Shown: positions 1-12,434 of the stretch, in pieces
Position numbering within the stretch: the stretch's first letter is position 1
Layout: each line of letters opens with the position of its first letter
Source: Lycorma delicatula
Lineage: Eukaryota; Arthropoda; Insecta; Hemiptera; Fulgoridae
DNA: 64,000 nucleotides
Assembly (NCBI RefSeq): GCF_047948215.1
Contig: NC_134455.1
Coordinates: forward strand, 167,754,575 to 167,818,574
Reading direction: 5' to 3'
Notes under the pieces: generated by a model
The model's database searches: none
Told to the model about the DNA's origin: nothing
The model's input: the letters and a program-made list of their open reading frames with translations, nothing else
Position numbers and translations under genes: made by a program

Positions 1-151
1 CAAGGAGTTATGTGTGTTTATCTTCACACTCTTATAGCTTTCATCTTTAATTGCTAAGAAGTTCGTTCTTTAATATAATATACATAAACTTTTGTTAAAT
101 TTTTTTGTAACAATATTATTTATTTGTTTATGTCATGATGATAATAATTTC

Positions 152-633
152 ATCAATACTTCCAAAATAATAAAATTGTTAAAGTTTCTGAGGGAGAATG
201 CCGTCAACAGAAAACATCAAAAATCGAAAATCAAAATTCAACATATTTGAGAAAAATTGACGAATTTTTTATTATATGTTTTGTGTTATTAAGTTATACA
301 AGTATATAAAAAAATTGTTTATCTCCAATTATTTCTCGATGATTTCGTATTTGTTTTATAATAAAAAATTCTATCGTTTAGCTACAATGATAGTAGAGCA
401 GGAAGAAAATATATATAACGGTGTATATTTTTGTATTTGAGAAAATGAATTAGGAAAAATATATAACAATTATTATCCCATACATATCTGTACTTTTTTG
501 ATTCGGACAATGTCTTTTTGAAGAACTATAAATAAATAAATTGTTGAATTTTGATTTTCGATTTTTGATGTTTTCAATTGACGGAAATGTCTTGCTGAAA
601 CCTTAACAATTTTATTGTTTTGGAATTCTTGAT
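152..633. repeat. Foldback / TIR element with 92-bp inverted arms
   Basis: Bases 152-243 and the reverse complement of 542-633 align without gaps over 92 bp with about 13 mismatches. The inner part of each arm, which reads AAAACATCAAAAATCGAAAA, is identical. The roughly 300 bp between the arms are AT-rich with no ORF. This is the shape of a non-autonomous DNA transposon (MITE or foldback). I see no convincing target-site duplication, so the outer edges are approximate and the superfamily is unknown. Confidence 0.65.
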
Positions 634-639
634 ATCATC

Positions 640-1732
640 TGTTTTTTGTTCATTAGTTAAATTCTGTGAAATTTTAGACGATATATCAAGTCTAGTCAAT
701 AAGTAGTCATCTGTTAATAATAAGATTCTTCTTATTTTTATGAAAAAACATCCAAAATTCTCATCAAATAAAGCACTCGATCTTCATAAATAAAATTCTT
801 TTTTTTTAACTGCAGTAAAAATGAAATTAATGCTGATATAGTTCATATCAGTCAGTGTTTCTAGTCGATATCCAGTCATCTATTGTATTTGAGTTTTTAT
901 TTTCATTGATTTGAGCAATTGCAATAATAATGTGAAAACGGTTCAACAATATTAAAAAAATCTTTTAATAATGTTGGCACAAAATTATCTAAAAATACAG
1001 GTTTTAAAACGGTGAAAAAGTTGAATATGAATTCTAAATAAATATAAAACAATGAACTAATATCGTATATGTTTGTATAGACATATATATGTGTATTTAT
1101 ATGTTATTTGTGTATGTATATTTATATATATATATATATTCATTATATGTACAATTTTTTGAAATATCACGACCCCAGCGCCACCAAATAGTTCTAATTG
1201 TAGAATAAAAATTTTACCAATTTATTTTTGTTTTATTTATTCCTTTTTTAATAAAACTAGTATAATCTCTTGTAAACTAATACTTTTATTTTTTTTAAGT
1301 GATTGGGCGTAAAAAATTGTTTCATCTTCAGTACTTTCATTTACATAAGAGTATTTACTATTAAAACAAGCTGTAGTATATTCTCTTTTAAATTTTGATA
1401 TTTCTAGTGTACATATCAACTTTTCGTACGCTACCTAGTACTAACAATACTGCTATCTAGCGGCGCGATTCGTATACGGGTTAAAAGAAAAATCTAAGTT
1501 AGAACAAAAATTTCACATTTTCAAATTAAAAAACGTGAAATTACGAAGATTATCACATCTTTATCGAAAAAAATCTATATTCATTAAGAACCTATTTCTG
1601 CGATGACGTGTAGCTTTATTCCACAAAATTATGATTTTTTTTTTTAATATTTTAAACAATTTAGAAAGTTTTGAAAAGTCTTTCGGTGTGGACAAATTCT
1701 CGCCGGCATCATTCTACCGAACGACTTATTAT

Positions 1733-1769
<37 letters not shown>

Positions 1770-2600
1770 GCAATGCATTAATATTAATTCCAATGAGTCT
1801 TTCGACCGTGGCAGTGGTGAAAACAAATATCTTAATCAAAAATTAAATATAATTAGATAAATATAATCAGATAAGTAGCTAATCACATGAGTAGAGAAAT
1901 ATATTACAAACAATATTAGCACAATTTGATTTTATTTAGATCAATCTCTGACAGACTTACAGATTCCTAACCCACAAAAAAATTGTATCAGTCATTGAAC
2001 GATTCTTAAGTGATCAGCCGTCAAAGAAATACAGGTATGTAGTTTGAATTATTGGTCTCAATTTTTTTAAATCGAATAAAATTAACAACGCTTCCAACCA
2101 GTGTGGAGGTGGTTTCTTGAAAACACAATTTTCTTATAACGGTTAATTTTAAAAACTGTGTTATTAGTACCTTAAAAGATTAAAGATTTTTCTTTAAACT
2201 TAACTTTTATTTCCAGCAGGTTAAAAATTAAATTAATAATTTTTGTTCTTTTTTTATTTATTTATCGTATCGATTTTTAACCCGAGAAATTATTTCTGTT
2301 GACAATAAAATTATTCAGTAAGCAAAATACAGAAAGGTCATAGATCTTTATTTACTTTTCTTTTTATAGGAATCATACATTCCTTTTCTCTTTTACGATT
2401 AAAGTATTGTGCGAGTTGCATACTACATAATTATTCTAGTCAATAGAACACGACAGGAAAATACATTCTATCAATGATGATACAAACGCATTACTAAATT
2501 ATATTTGTCATATATTTCATCGGTCTACATTTTAGGGGAAATTAAGATTAATAAGAAATCCGTAAATTTAATCGTCAAAGTAGTAAGCTTTATTTAAGTA
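640..2600. other. AT-rich non-coding stretch with TA tracts
   Basis: No gene or recognisable element. It holds loose TA/TG tracts at 1,081-1,140 and a (TA)n run at 1,738-1,763. A minus-strand 60-codon ORF at 1,237-1,419 has AT-driven codon use and resembles nothing I know. Confidence 0.5.
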
Positions 2601-2642
2601 ACTAAACCACTCGTCTTCACTTGATGCGATAAATTTACGCGT

Positions 2643-2775
2643 TATAAAGTGTGACTTATAATGAATCATAGCAGAATAGAGCACTTCTCACGGGATTCAA
2701 ACGTCTACAGAACGTCTTGTACCTGGAAAATAGAATCCCATCGTCAAGTCGTCGGTGAAAAGTTACGATAATATG
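2643..2775 (+). promoter_or_regulatory. Possible promoter and very short first coding exon (speculative)
   Basis: A TATAAAG motif lies at 2,643-2,649. It is followed by about 125 bp of less AT-rich sequence ending in ATGAAG directly joined to GTAAGC, a good splice donor, at about 2,773-2,781. An exon that encodes only Met-Lys before a phase-0 intron is a known arrangement in insect cuticular and secreted-protein genes. I see no matching second exon in the window, and an upstream ATG exists near 2,661. This is pattern-based inference; chance is a real alternative. Confidence 0.22.
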
Positions 2776-2781
2776 AAGGTA

Positions 2782-4870
2782 AGCTCAACTTCCATAATAC
2801 TGAGATTTGTTCTACTCGTTTGATAAATAGTAACGGTTTTTCTTTTCATATATTTTGCCTAATTTTTTATTTTTATTTTCATCTTATTCTTACCATTCTT
2901 TCTACTGTGTGAAAAGTTTCCAGATTGTAAACTAACGTTATAAAGTTAAACATTATAAATTTTGATAAAATATATGAAATATTAATGAATTACAATCTGT
3001 TACCATATCTTATTTTAACAAATAGGATTGTTACTTTTTATGAATTTTTCCAACGGCAACTTTTATATTCAATAGCGTTAATTTATTTTAAAAATATTTC
3101 ATTTGTTTTTTTTTATAAATTTTAATGAAAGTACTGAATCAACATTCAAAGTGCAAATTACTTTTTCTTAAGTGTAATTTCGTTGAATATTTATATGCTT
3201 TATTTCTATAATAAGTTTGCGAGCAACGGAACGACTTCTGAAGAAATTTTACTTTTCTGTTAGAATATAGAACTTGTTTTTTTAATGAAGTAGTGAATTT
3301 ACAGTTTTATAAAAAAGAAAATACACGCTTTAGATCTAGGAACTCGGAAAATTTATTCCGGTTCCACGAATCTCTTTCAGGAAGATTCCGAATGAATGAG
3401 CTCACTTATAATTTCCCTTTAGAAATGTTCGCTTAATTTTACGGTTTTTTTATTTTATTTTTTAAAATAAATTTGTTGTTACGGTTTGAAAAGTAGCGGT
3501 TTCGAGTTTCGTTATCGAAAATAAACAACAATAATGTTTCTATGTAAGTAATCTATACAAACGTATCTGATTTAAGATGAACCGAATGATATTTTCAATT
3601 ATCCTTCACCAAAAAACTCATAAAAATGCAAATTCTGATTGTGGTGAAGAGGATATACCACCACTGTTCTGATTTCTAATGTTACGGCAAATAAAATTTT
3701 TAAGTTACTCTTGTAAAATACGTCTACTTACAAACAGAAATATACGAGCAAACGTTTTTAACTTGTTTTAAAATATGGAACTGCAAATTTTACTTCAGCA
3801 TCATTATCAAGTAGTGTATTTACTATATTGCATCTTATAGTCCGATAGTAGAAGAGAAAATGCACTAGCATTTAAAAAAAAAAATCAAAGTTATAATAAT
3901 AGCATGAAATATTTACCGACTGTAACAAACGCATTAAAATAGCCTTGACTCCGATTTTTGAACTGTTAAATCTCAGTTTTTTTAAATTTCTACATTGTTC
4001 ATTATATCAAATAAAAAAATAATATGTGTATTTTATTGCAAAGAAACTTTTTTGATTGATTTTTTGAAACATTTCTCATAAAACTAAAAAGAAAGAGGTT
4101 GTTTACAAAATGCTGATTTTGACTCAACCGAGCATGTTACGTATACAATAACAAAACGAATTCTAGCCGATGTGATAAGGGACACAAGTAACTATTTTGA
4201 CTAAGAATAAGAGTCGTATGTTAGGCTTACTCGGAATGTAAAGAGATATACGGTAGCGTTTCTTCTTCATCGATCACTATCCCGACATTATCGAAATGTT
4301 TATGTTATTCAGTCCTACAAAAGCCATTTTCCTGCATTCACTGCAGTAGCTAACTGTACAGTAAACATTATTACTCTTAGAGAAAGTGGCTCTAGTGTGC
4401 TCACTTCTCTAATAATCTAGGAGCTTTATTGGTTTCGTAATCGTAAAAAAGACTTTAACTCATGATGTAAAAGAATAGATGCTTTCTTCCTATTTGAAAC
4501 AATGAAGAATGTCCATACCTGCAGAAAACGGCAATGGGAACAAAAAAATATAATTTTCAATAATTGAAGAAAGATTAATCCAATTTTGACGGACGGAAAC
4601 CTGAAATAGAATTTAATCATTCTTTTGTAGTTTTAGAACAATCATACACAAAAATTCGTAGCAAAGTGCAATCATCAGTAAATTAAAAATTCCCAGAAAC
4701 GAAATGTTTCTATTTAAAATTTTAGAAATTCTAATTGAGCTTAAGAAAAATGAGCATCTTCCTAACATCAGATAATATAATCAAGTCCTATGACATTTTG
4801 TTTTCAAATTAACATACTTACAAAATCATAAATATCTATAAATTTTAATACTATATTTTTTTCCATCGAT
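2782..4870. other. AT-rich non-coding stretch
   Basis: I see no supportable gene, repeat family or RNA here. Short ORFs such as 4,426-4,620 (minus) look random. Confidence 0.45.
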
Positions 4871-4875
4871 ATGGT

Positions 4876-4878
<3 letters not shown>

Positions 4879-4926
<48 letters not shown>

Positions 4927-4957
4927 CTCAGTATATATATATATATATACTGAGAAT
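4879..4957. repeat. (TA)n microsatellite with a perfect 34-bp palindrome
   Basis: A (TA)n run covers about 4,879-4,922. Bases 4,924-4,957 then form a perfect palindrome with outer arms ATTCTCAG and CTGAGAAT around an internal TA run. It can form a cruciform or hairpin. Confidence 0.85.
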
Positions 4958-5028
4958 CAAATAGAAGAAATGAAAATTTTGTAATCAAACAAAAATAATT
5001 TGCTTCTTAAAAATAAAAGCAGCTACAT

Positions 5029-5375
5029 CAGGCATGGCCAATAAACGGCCCGCGTAATGAATTTATGCGGCCCGCGAAACTTTTCAATATTAGATTTTTT
5101 TTATGAGCAATTGAATAATGAAAAATACGGAAATTTAAAAATAACTTGCCAAGAAATATTTAGTAATCTTCAGTTCAACTTATGTTTGTGAACAAACTTT
5201 TTCTTTAATGAATCTAAATAAAAGTACAACAAACTCCATAATAAAATTTTGTTTACTTAAATGAATCGTTTTTGTATTTAACATTTTTTAATTTAAATTT
5301 TTCGTTCGGTCCGTGAAAAACGTTTTCTTTCCAAAGCGGCTCAGCTGTTGAGGCATAAGCTGTTGGCCACGCATG
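5029..5375. mobile_element. Non-autonomous hAT element (347 bp)
   Basis: The left end reads CAGGCATGGCCAA and the right end, in reverse complement, CATGCGTGGCCAAC. These short terminal inverted repeats have the hAT pattern CAG-N-TGGCCAA. The flanking 8-mers AGCTACAT (5,021-5,028) and AGCTATAA (5,376-5,383) match at 6 of 8 positions, fitting the 8-bp hAT target duplication after decay. A GCGGCCCGC motif lies just inside the left end. There is no coding sequence. It abuts an RTE-like relic on its right. Confidence 0.6.
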
Positions 5376-5383
5376 AGCTATAA

Positions 5384-6246
5384 ACAGCATATTTTCTTTT
5401 CAGAAGTAAGAAAGTCGGTTATGTTATCACGTTTTTCAATACGGCAAATGTGTATAAACTTAGAAATATTTGAATTCCGATGCATTCCGCGAATGGAGAA
5501 AATTTTTAACTTTGGAGTACAAAAATCTGATGATATAATTTTGAGTGCACTATTTTATGCTGAAGATAAAATAATGATTCAAGAAACGGAAGATAAATTT
5601 CAGACAGCAATGTTTACATCTTCTGAGATATTGCACTGATATGGTTTAAGAATATCAGTACAGTAATCGAGGGTTATGGCTTTTAAAGCCGCTGAACCAG
5701 TAAAAAGTAAGATTATCATTGACGATAAAATACTAGAAGAAATATCGCAATTTCAATACCTGGGCTGCAATATATTTAACGGGAAAGATACAAAAGGTGA
5801 ATAGATTTAATTCAGTATATGGATGTATTCATAAAAACTTGAAGAAAAAACCAAAGTAGAAACAAAAATGAAATTTTATAAAACTGTAGCAGTACCTACT
5901 CTGTTATACCGTAGCGAAACTTAGGTATGATTATCTAAAGAACACATCTTGATACAGGCGTCGTAGATGAGGTTTCTTAGAGCTACAAAAGGCTGCACCA
6001 GACATGACAGTTTAAGAAATTATTAAATACGAAGATAGTTGTATACTTTTAACGTCAATGACAGAATAACGGAAAATAGTAGAAATGAATTGCACAGCTT
6101 TCGTCAATGGTAGAGCGAAGATTTCCATTGGTCGCTATTAATTACCGCCATGGGGAAGAAGAAACAGACGCAGACCAAGACTTATATGGGTGTTGGAACA
6201 GGCCTAACCACCTAATCCTTGGAAGATGAAGAAGAAAAAGAAATAT
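5384..6246 (+). pseudogene. RTE-like LINE, 3' part of reverse transcriptase (dead)
   Basis: The translation keeps the order of a non-LTR reverse transcriptase from the catalytic motif onward. ALFYAEDKIMIQETED (about 5,545-5,595) stands where the family has LFADDxxIxxxTED, so the catalytic FADD box has become YAED. It is followed by YGLRISVQ, then QFQYLGCNI at about 5,750, KMKFYKTVAVPTLLYRSET at about 5,870, and MRFLRATKGCTRHD at about 5,965. Frameshifts and stop codons break it throughout. It ends in an A-rich GAAGATGAAGAAGAAAAAG tail near 6,225, as such elements often do. The 5' half (endonuclease and RT motifs 0-4) is missing. The QYLGC and FLRxxKGCTRxD blocks resemble those of the longer copy at 39-40.8 kb, so both probably belong to one broad family. 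Confidence 0.75.
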
Positions 6247-6249
6247 TTG

Positions 6250-7420
6250 AATTCAGTAATAAATTTATAGAGAGAGTAATGAGTACAAAGATTTTCTTCT
6301 TTATGCCTTTAATTTTATTCGTAATTTTTTATTTATAATTAGATGTAAGTATTAAATAAGTTTTTTTTTTAACAAAAACTGTTTAAGGAAAAGTATTCGA
6401 TTATTATAAATGCAATTATCTACTGCAGTTTTATTACTACTTTTCATGTAACCACTTTCGTGTTTTCATGCTCTAAGACCATATTTCTTCAATTATCGAT
6501 ACTTCAGTCTACACTAAAGATGATATAATTTAGGAAATACAGTATAAAATCATGAGCAAAACACAAAACTAACAACCAATTAAATAATGAAGATAATAAA
6601 CAAAGTACGGTAATTTTAGGCAGGGGAAATTATACTTTTTAAATAAATATTGGTTGATTTGGTTTCACAAATAAATACCCTGGTTTAATAAAAACAAAGT
6701 TTTAAATTTTAATCTATAAAACAACTTTATTTCAGAAAATTCATTCTACGGGTCAAGGTACTTGAATAACCGGAAAAATTATTTTTTATTTCAATAAGAA
6801 TGTCAATTGCGAAGTTAGAAAAAAGGAACTACTATAGTGTAGTTAAAAAATGTAAATTTCCATTTTAGAATTCGTCAGCCGTCGGAGGTTTGTTGTAAGA
6901 GAAACTAGTATAGCTAATGTCCAGTACAAAGTAAATTAAATTTTACATTCGGACTTAGCACTTTTTTATCTATACCTTTTTGTTCATATCTCCTTATTCG
7001 GAATTTTCAGGATCCCTTTCCCAAAATAAACTAATAAACTTTCCAATGTAGATCCATACTAAATAGATTTGATGCTATAGATACTGGATTTCTTTGTCTG
7101 CTAATAAGATAGATAATTCTCGTATCGGTGGACTAAATAAAATCCAATACTTTTAGCTAATAACCGAAATTATTAAACTCGACAGTCGGTCATCAAATCG
7201 AAAATCACTCCGTATATAGACTTTCGTCTACTGTATTTCTAAATAATGTATCTCATCTCGAATACTCTAAGCATTGTTTTCAGAACGTACAAATCCAATC
7301 GAAGAGGGTAGTGATTTACACATTATAAGATAATTTTATAAGAATATTTACTACTTGAAGTTGTAAAAGTGCATAAATCGAGGCAGACACAGCCTCAGTA
7401 TTCATGCCTCATGTGCTGTG
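6250..7420. other. AT-rich non-coding stretch
   Basis: No gene, repeat or RNA that I can support. Confidence 0.45.
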
Positions 7421-7429
7421 CCTTGAGCA

Positions 7430-7692
7430 TTTATGAACTTCACAACTTTGCTCCATATTCGTTCGATAACACTCAAAACTTTCCTGCGACATTAGGTCTC
7501 TTATGAAGAAATTCATAGTGAATATAGTAACAGCTTATCAATCGTAGAAACATGCAGAACAGAATTTCTGCCTTTTTCTTTGTCTTTTTTAAAACGAATT
7601 TTCTTCCGTCTTTTGGTGACTTTCACTCAGGACTTTAACGTTTAGTGGTAATATTGTAGGGGAAAAATCCGATTTCACCACCAGTTATGATA
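7430..7692 (-). pseudogene. mariner-type (Tc1/mariner) transposase relic
   Basis: On the minus strand one continuous frame (about 7,690 down to 7,505) reads ITGGEIGFFPYNITTKR, then SPKDGRKF, then IHYEFLH. This matches the catalytic-core region of mariner transposases, which typically reads TGDExWFFxYxPTTKRQS, then SP, then VHYEFLP. The first catalytic Asp of the D,D34D triad, in the TGD motif, is Gly here. Two in-frame stops follow the TTKR block. Downstream (7,430-7,505) NVAGKF and VLSNEYGAKL fit the next block, TVNxxFYxxVLxRLR. I could not place the N-terminal DNA-binding domain or the terminal inverted repeats; 7,700-7,860 may hold more of it in shifted frames. Confidence 0.65.
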
Positions 7693-7869
7693 GAATTCAA
7701 TTTTTATTTTTATTTTTAAGGGCGGTTGAGTATCTCTTTTGCCCATTCGACAAATAATGCGCACAATCTTCCACCAGTATTTGCTAAGCGTCTGTGTTAA
7801 CTCCCAACACAAGTAAGTCTCGTCTTACACACAGTCTTCTTTCTGTTATTTAAATAATATATTCCTCGT

Positions 7870-10550
7870 TATGAATACAAATTGGATCCCTAGGCATGCC
7901 ATCTCCTTCAAGGTTATCTTTACCCTTTTGAACTGTGCAAATAGCGTGATTGTTTGAGCACGAGATAAAATCTTATTCCACACTCACTTGCCTAATCAAC
8001 TGTACCGTATCAGCCACACTTGTTCCGATCTAAAATTTAAAAAAAAAAGGTAATAATCATTCTCTGTCTTTAACGCTTACTTTAGTTATCCACCTAGGTA
8101 ATTTGATTATTCTTAAACTTGGTATGAGACCATTTGGTATCGCCATATAGTAGATTATGGATAGCGGTAATGATTAAATTTATTGCTCAGTAGATGGAAT
8201 TTGCCTCACGGTTAGTATAAATTCCACCCCATTATTTAGTCGTCCGACTAATAACAGTGAAAAGATTAAAAAGAAAAATTGCTGTAAGTCTAAATATTTG
8301 GTCATTATTGACATACGAGTTTATAATTTGTGTTGATAGTTTTTAAATCTAACGTAGGATGATATTGTAATTTCCCAATTTAAAAATATGTGAATGAGGG
8401 ATAAATTCCTGCTAATTGTCCTAGGCAGCCGGTTATTGCTTACCGCAGTGAACCGTTATCATTATAATTCTTATAAGTTAATCATCGATTGTAGGTTAAA
8501 TGAAATCTTACGCTTACTTTTAAAAACCTCCGAATTATTATTTTTTCCTTCAAAATTTGATCCGGGAAAATAAAATCAATCCGCTTCCAGAAAACCTTCC
8601 GCCACTTCCTATGGTATGCGTAAAATTTTAAAGAAATCAGTCCAGTGATTTTACGGCCAGAATTATCTGTCAAGCACACACATACAGCAAGCTTTTTTAA
8701 AAAGAAAGTTTTTCCTCGGTTTCCAAATCGACGAAATTAAGCAATACATTTTCATATACCCCCTACATAAAAAAAATTAAAATAAGGATACGAAATAAAA
8801 ATTATCAACCTAGCCAACATAGAAAACACAATTTCAGATTAAAATATCAAAATCATTTTTTTTTTTTAATTAAAGGAGACCTTGGAAATTTCTTTCTATG
8901 GAAATAGTTTTTAGGGAAAAATTTTATTGAAAAGAGAAAATCAATTAATATGAAAGTAGAAGGAAAATAATTTGAAGTAAATGCCGGAGGAGAACAGGTT
9001 GAAAAGAGTTCGCGGGTAATTTGATGGGAACGGGAGGGAATTCAGTACAGCAGATAGAAAATTGGTACCGATACGAGCAGTTACAGAAAAGGCTGACAAC
9101 TTATGTTTAATTGCTTAAGAGAAAGGAAGAAAAGAAAGATTCCTGATCTTTACTAAAACGTTGATTTCAAGCTCTTGACGAATAGAAAATCGGTGTAAAG
9201 GTACTGTAGGTCTTAATCGTTAATACTTCACGTAATTGTTAATGTTCTGTAGACAGGTTTATTTTTACAGCACTAAAAAACTCGTTGAAATATCACGGAC
9301 ATATATAACGATTGGCTGCCTGCGTTCAGTTGTCCATGCGTATTTTATGTGAACAATATCACAAAGCTTTTTCGTAAAATAAAAATAATGAACTCTCTGC
9401 AATGTGATTAATGTATTTTATTTCTTCTAATATTTTTCATGATAATTTCTATATCAAATTTATGCTCCTCTTTCCTTTTCTTGGTCGAGGCCATTCCTCA
9501 GTCAAACCGTATCGTTTTGAAATTAATATTATCAGAATACGTCTATTCCACACACGTCCTTTTAATTTAATCTTAAATAATATAGCGTAACACTACTTAT
9601 TTACTTACCAGTTTTGGACTCTTAGTAGTAGTTTACCACTAATATGATTCTTGTTTTATAGTTTTATAATTAATCGATTCATAATCTCATTAAATATTGC
9701 ATTATGAAAAGCACTTTACAAACACTCTTTGCCCTTTGCTTTTTCTTAATAAGTTCTTTTGGCAGTTCTTCTGAAGGCATCTTTCTGATAACGAAAACAA
9801 GTTACAATTTTTGTCCCTGCCACTAAGGACTTCGTTTGCAGGTTTTTTTTTATAAATAATTGTCACGAATATTAAGAACAGTACTTGACATTTCTAGTTT
9901 TTTAGTTGGCCGGTCTTCCTCCTTGATTATCGTTGAAACCACCGAATTTCAGTAATACTCTCGATCCTCGGAGAATCATGGAATTATTGTTTCTTCAATA
10001 AATTACCCTTGAATTTTAGTAACTCTTTATCTATAAAAGAAGCTTCTGCATATACATACGACTGAAAAAAGATTTTTGTTTCAGTCAGTCGATGGGAACG
10101 GAATCAAACCCAAGGATGTCGAGGACGTTTTATCCTCCTGTTTATTGCAAAAAAAAACCTGGACATCTGTTCCTTGCTGGCGGGTTTTTCTATTTATCTG
10201 GCGGGTATTTAATTTTAATGACGGTTATATATTTTATTTTAGTTTGTTTTTAAGATGGACGGAGTTCTGGATTGAGTTTCAATCCTTTGTAGATCGTGTT
10301 GTGAAAATTGTTTTACTCGGATTATTCCTTGCGTCCCCTCCTAAAATATTTGCGTCCCCTCCTTTTGACGCGATTTCCCTTCAGACCATCCATCGAAGAC
10401 CGTCAGTCGATCAAACTTTTGCTGTTTTCCATTTTTTTTATTCTGAATTAATTTTTTAACCTCAATATATTTATTACAAACTATATTTTTCAGAATTTTT
10501 ATTCTCTACACAAATTACACATATCCACTCTTTCTCTCTATATATATTTT
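7870..10550. other. Non-coding stretch, probably with unresolved old repeats
   Basis: No intact gene. The block at 8,480-8,690 has a run (AATTTTAAAGAAATCAGTCC and neighbours) that feels like a dispersed insect repeat, but I cannot classify it. The 127-codon plus-strand ORF at 10,076-10,459 is Phe-rich, driven by T-runs, and I do not trust it as a protein. Confidence 0.4.
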
Positions 10551-10559
10551 CATTTTTCT

Positions 10560-10925
10560 TCTTCTTTACACAAATTGCTTTTCTCTACTGCATATCTTGA
10601 ACTTTTTATTTCAAATTATTTCATCCATTTTATTTCCAATTCCCCCCCCCCCTGCAGCAATACATTTCAAAGATCTCTAATCTTTTCCTTTCTGTTTTCA
10701 TATTTTCCATGGTTCAGTATCATAAAACGCAATATTTTCAAGACTTTTTAATTCTTAAAACATTTTAACAGACTTCTTTATATCGTGAAAATTCTTCTTA
10801 TTCGCGCCTCTTTGTTCATCCTTTGTAATGTTAATACTTAAATGACAAAATTCTACAACTTCTACGTGTTCTCCAATCTGATGTTCAAATTTGTTTTCCC
10901 ATTCATCTAGTCTGCATCATATTTT
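10560..10925 (-). pseudogene. LINE reverse-transcriptase C-terminal relic
   Basis: The minus strand from about 10,880 reads GEHVEVVEFCHLSINITKDE. This fits the post-catalytic block VEVVExFCYLGSxITxDG found in a common arthropod endonuclease-reverse-transcriptase LINE group. Further on, AFYDTEPWK fits ALYGSETW, and RLEIFEMYCCRG fits RLEAFEMWCWRR, spread over three frames. A C12 homopolymer interrupts it at 10,641-10,652. The catalytic centre and both ends are missing. The clade is not certain (RTE- or CR1-like). Confidence 0.6.
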
Positions 10926-10929
10926 CATT

Positions 10930-12180
10930 ACCTTTATTTTATTTTATTTATCTTGAGATTAAATTTATCTATAATAATAGAGGAAATATTTTCATTATTT
11001 TTTGGAACTCATTTCTAGTTCGAATTCATTTCAAAATAAAAAATAACATCAACAAATCTTAACATGTTTATTTTCTCTCACCGATTAGTGACTCTGATCT
11101 TACTTTTTGAAATAAATAATACTTCCAAAATATATACTGCACAAATATAATAAAAATAATAACATTATTTAATTTGCATTTGAATCGTTCATCTTTAAAA
11201 TTAAAAGTTCAAATCGTGAAAAACTAACTTATTTTTTGCATTTTTTGCAGAATAATATTAAGATTAATTTTCAATAGATTATATTAAAACCTATGTTATT
11301 TTAACTTTATATATTTAGCTATACAATGACTCATTTAATGAATAAATGGAAAGTTTTGCTCGACGTTAGTTAGAAGGTTATATTAATCCATCAATCCTTT
11401 CATTCTTCCTTTGCTGGAAGAATTCCAACTGAACCTGTACGTGTTTCATTTACTAATGATATTTAATGAATCACTGTATACTGGCTTCCTATACTATCAA
11501 ATAATAAAATACATATAATGTTAAATAATACACCGTCAAGAATAACAATAAAATAAAACTAACTACTAATTTATTACATATTTAATAAAGTTAAAATTGA
11601 TATAAATAAAATAAAAGTATTATATTAAAATAAAATTATTTATTTTTCGTTAAATACGTTTTCATATACATCTATTTGGTTTTAAAAAACTTTATATCCG
11701 TAAATTCTATTTTAAGACACAACCGATTTATTCGAATAAAAATGACCGTAAACCTATTTAATATCACTAATTTATTTACTCATCTACGATGTGACTCAAA
11801 TTGGTTAAGTACATTAGATACAATTACCAATAAATATTTTTCCCTCCATAAGTTTAATCTGATTCTAGGAAAAGGATTTCACTTAAAAGTATTCATTCAT
11901 ACCCACCACGGGGATCGGGTTCAACGGTATTGGATTAAATAATACGATTGACACAGTTCTGGTTACTGGCGAGAAGTCTCCTTAATAAACCCTGAAATAA
12001 TTCGCCAGTTAGCTCTCTAATATCCGGAAAGAACGCAACTTGCTGAAACATGATTTATGCTGTTACACGCTCAAAAACCAGATCAGAAGATCTTTGATTT
12101 TTTATCGTTCCCATCCTGGGTAACGATAACCCGATCGCCCGAAGTATTTTAAGTAGGATCCTTAACCGCTACATGGAGGA
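10930..12180. other. AT-rich non-coding stretch
   Basis: No supportable feature. The 88-codon plus-strand ORF at 11,676-11,942 lacks recognisable motifs. From about 11,930 on the base composition becomes less AT-rich, leading into the candidate exon at 12,265. Confidence 0.4.
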
Positions 12181-12264
12181 AGACTGAGCCCTACCTTATG
12201 ATCAAGTAGTTTATCTCGTTTCTCGTTGGTTTCTTATCACTATCCACAAATTTCCCTTTTGTAG

Positions 12265-12429
12265 AACCTTTCGAGAACGACGGTTTCATTTGATTTTTGG
12301 ACCTGTTCAAGTTACGAAACCGTTAGTATTTGAGTGGTTTGATGAAGATGACCTACAGACTGTCGCCAACTGTATTTCCTATCTGGTAGTTGTACAAAGA
12401 GCTCAAGTTCGGGCCGAGGTGCTTATCAG
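12265..12429 (+). other. Candidate internal coding exon, unrecognised
   Basis: A pyrimidine-rich acceptor, TTTCCCTTTTGTAG, ends at 12,264, and a donor, CAG followed by GTAAAC, starts at 12,430. The 165 bp between them are open in one frame, about 54 full codons. Intron phase is 2 on both sides, so the exon is symmetric. The encoded stretch includes VQVTKPLVFEWFDEDDLQTV followed by ANCISYLVVVQRAQVRAEVL. The composition is more balanced than the surroundings. The frame stays open upstream to a TGA near 12,186. I do not recognise the protein. It could be a host exon, part of an unknown element or chance. Confidence 0.3.
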
Positions 12430-12434
12430 GTAAA

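Noticed and set aside
1140..1470. LTR and primer-binding site around GGTGGCGCTGGGGTCG (minus strand)
   Set aside because: The word resembles a tRNA primer site, but no paired LTR or polymerase is present.
10076..10459. 127-codon plus-strand ORF as a protein gene
   Set aside because: Phe-rich through T-runs, no domain, no start context or splice support.
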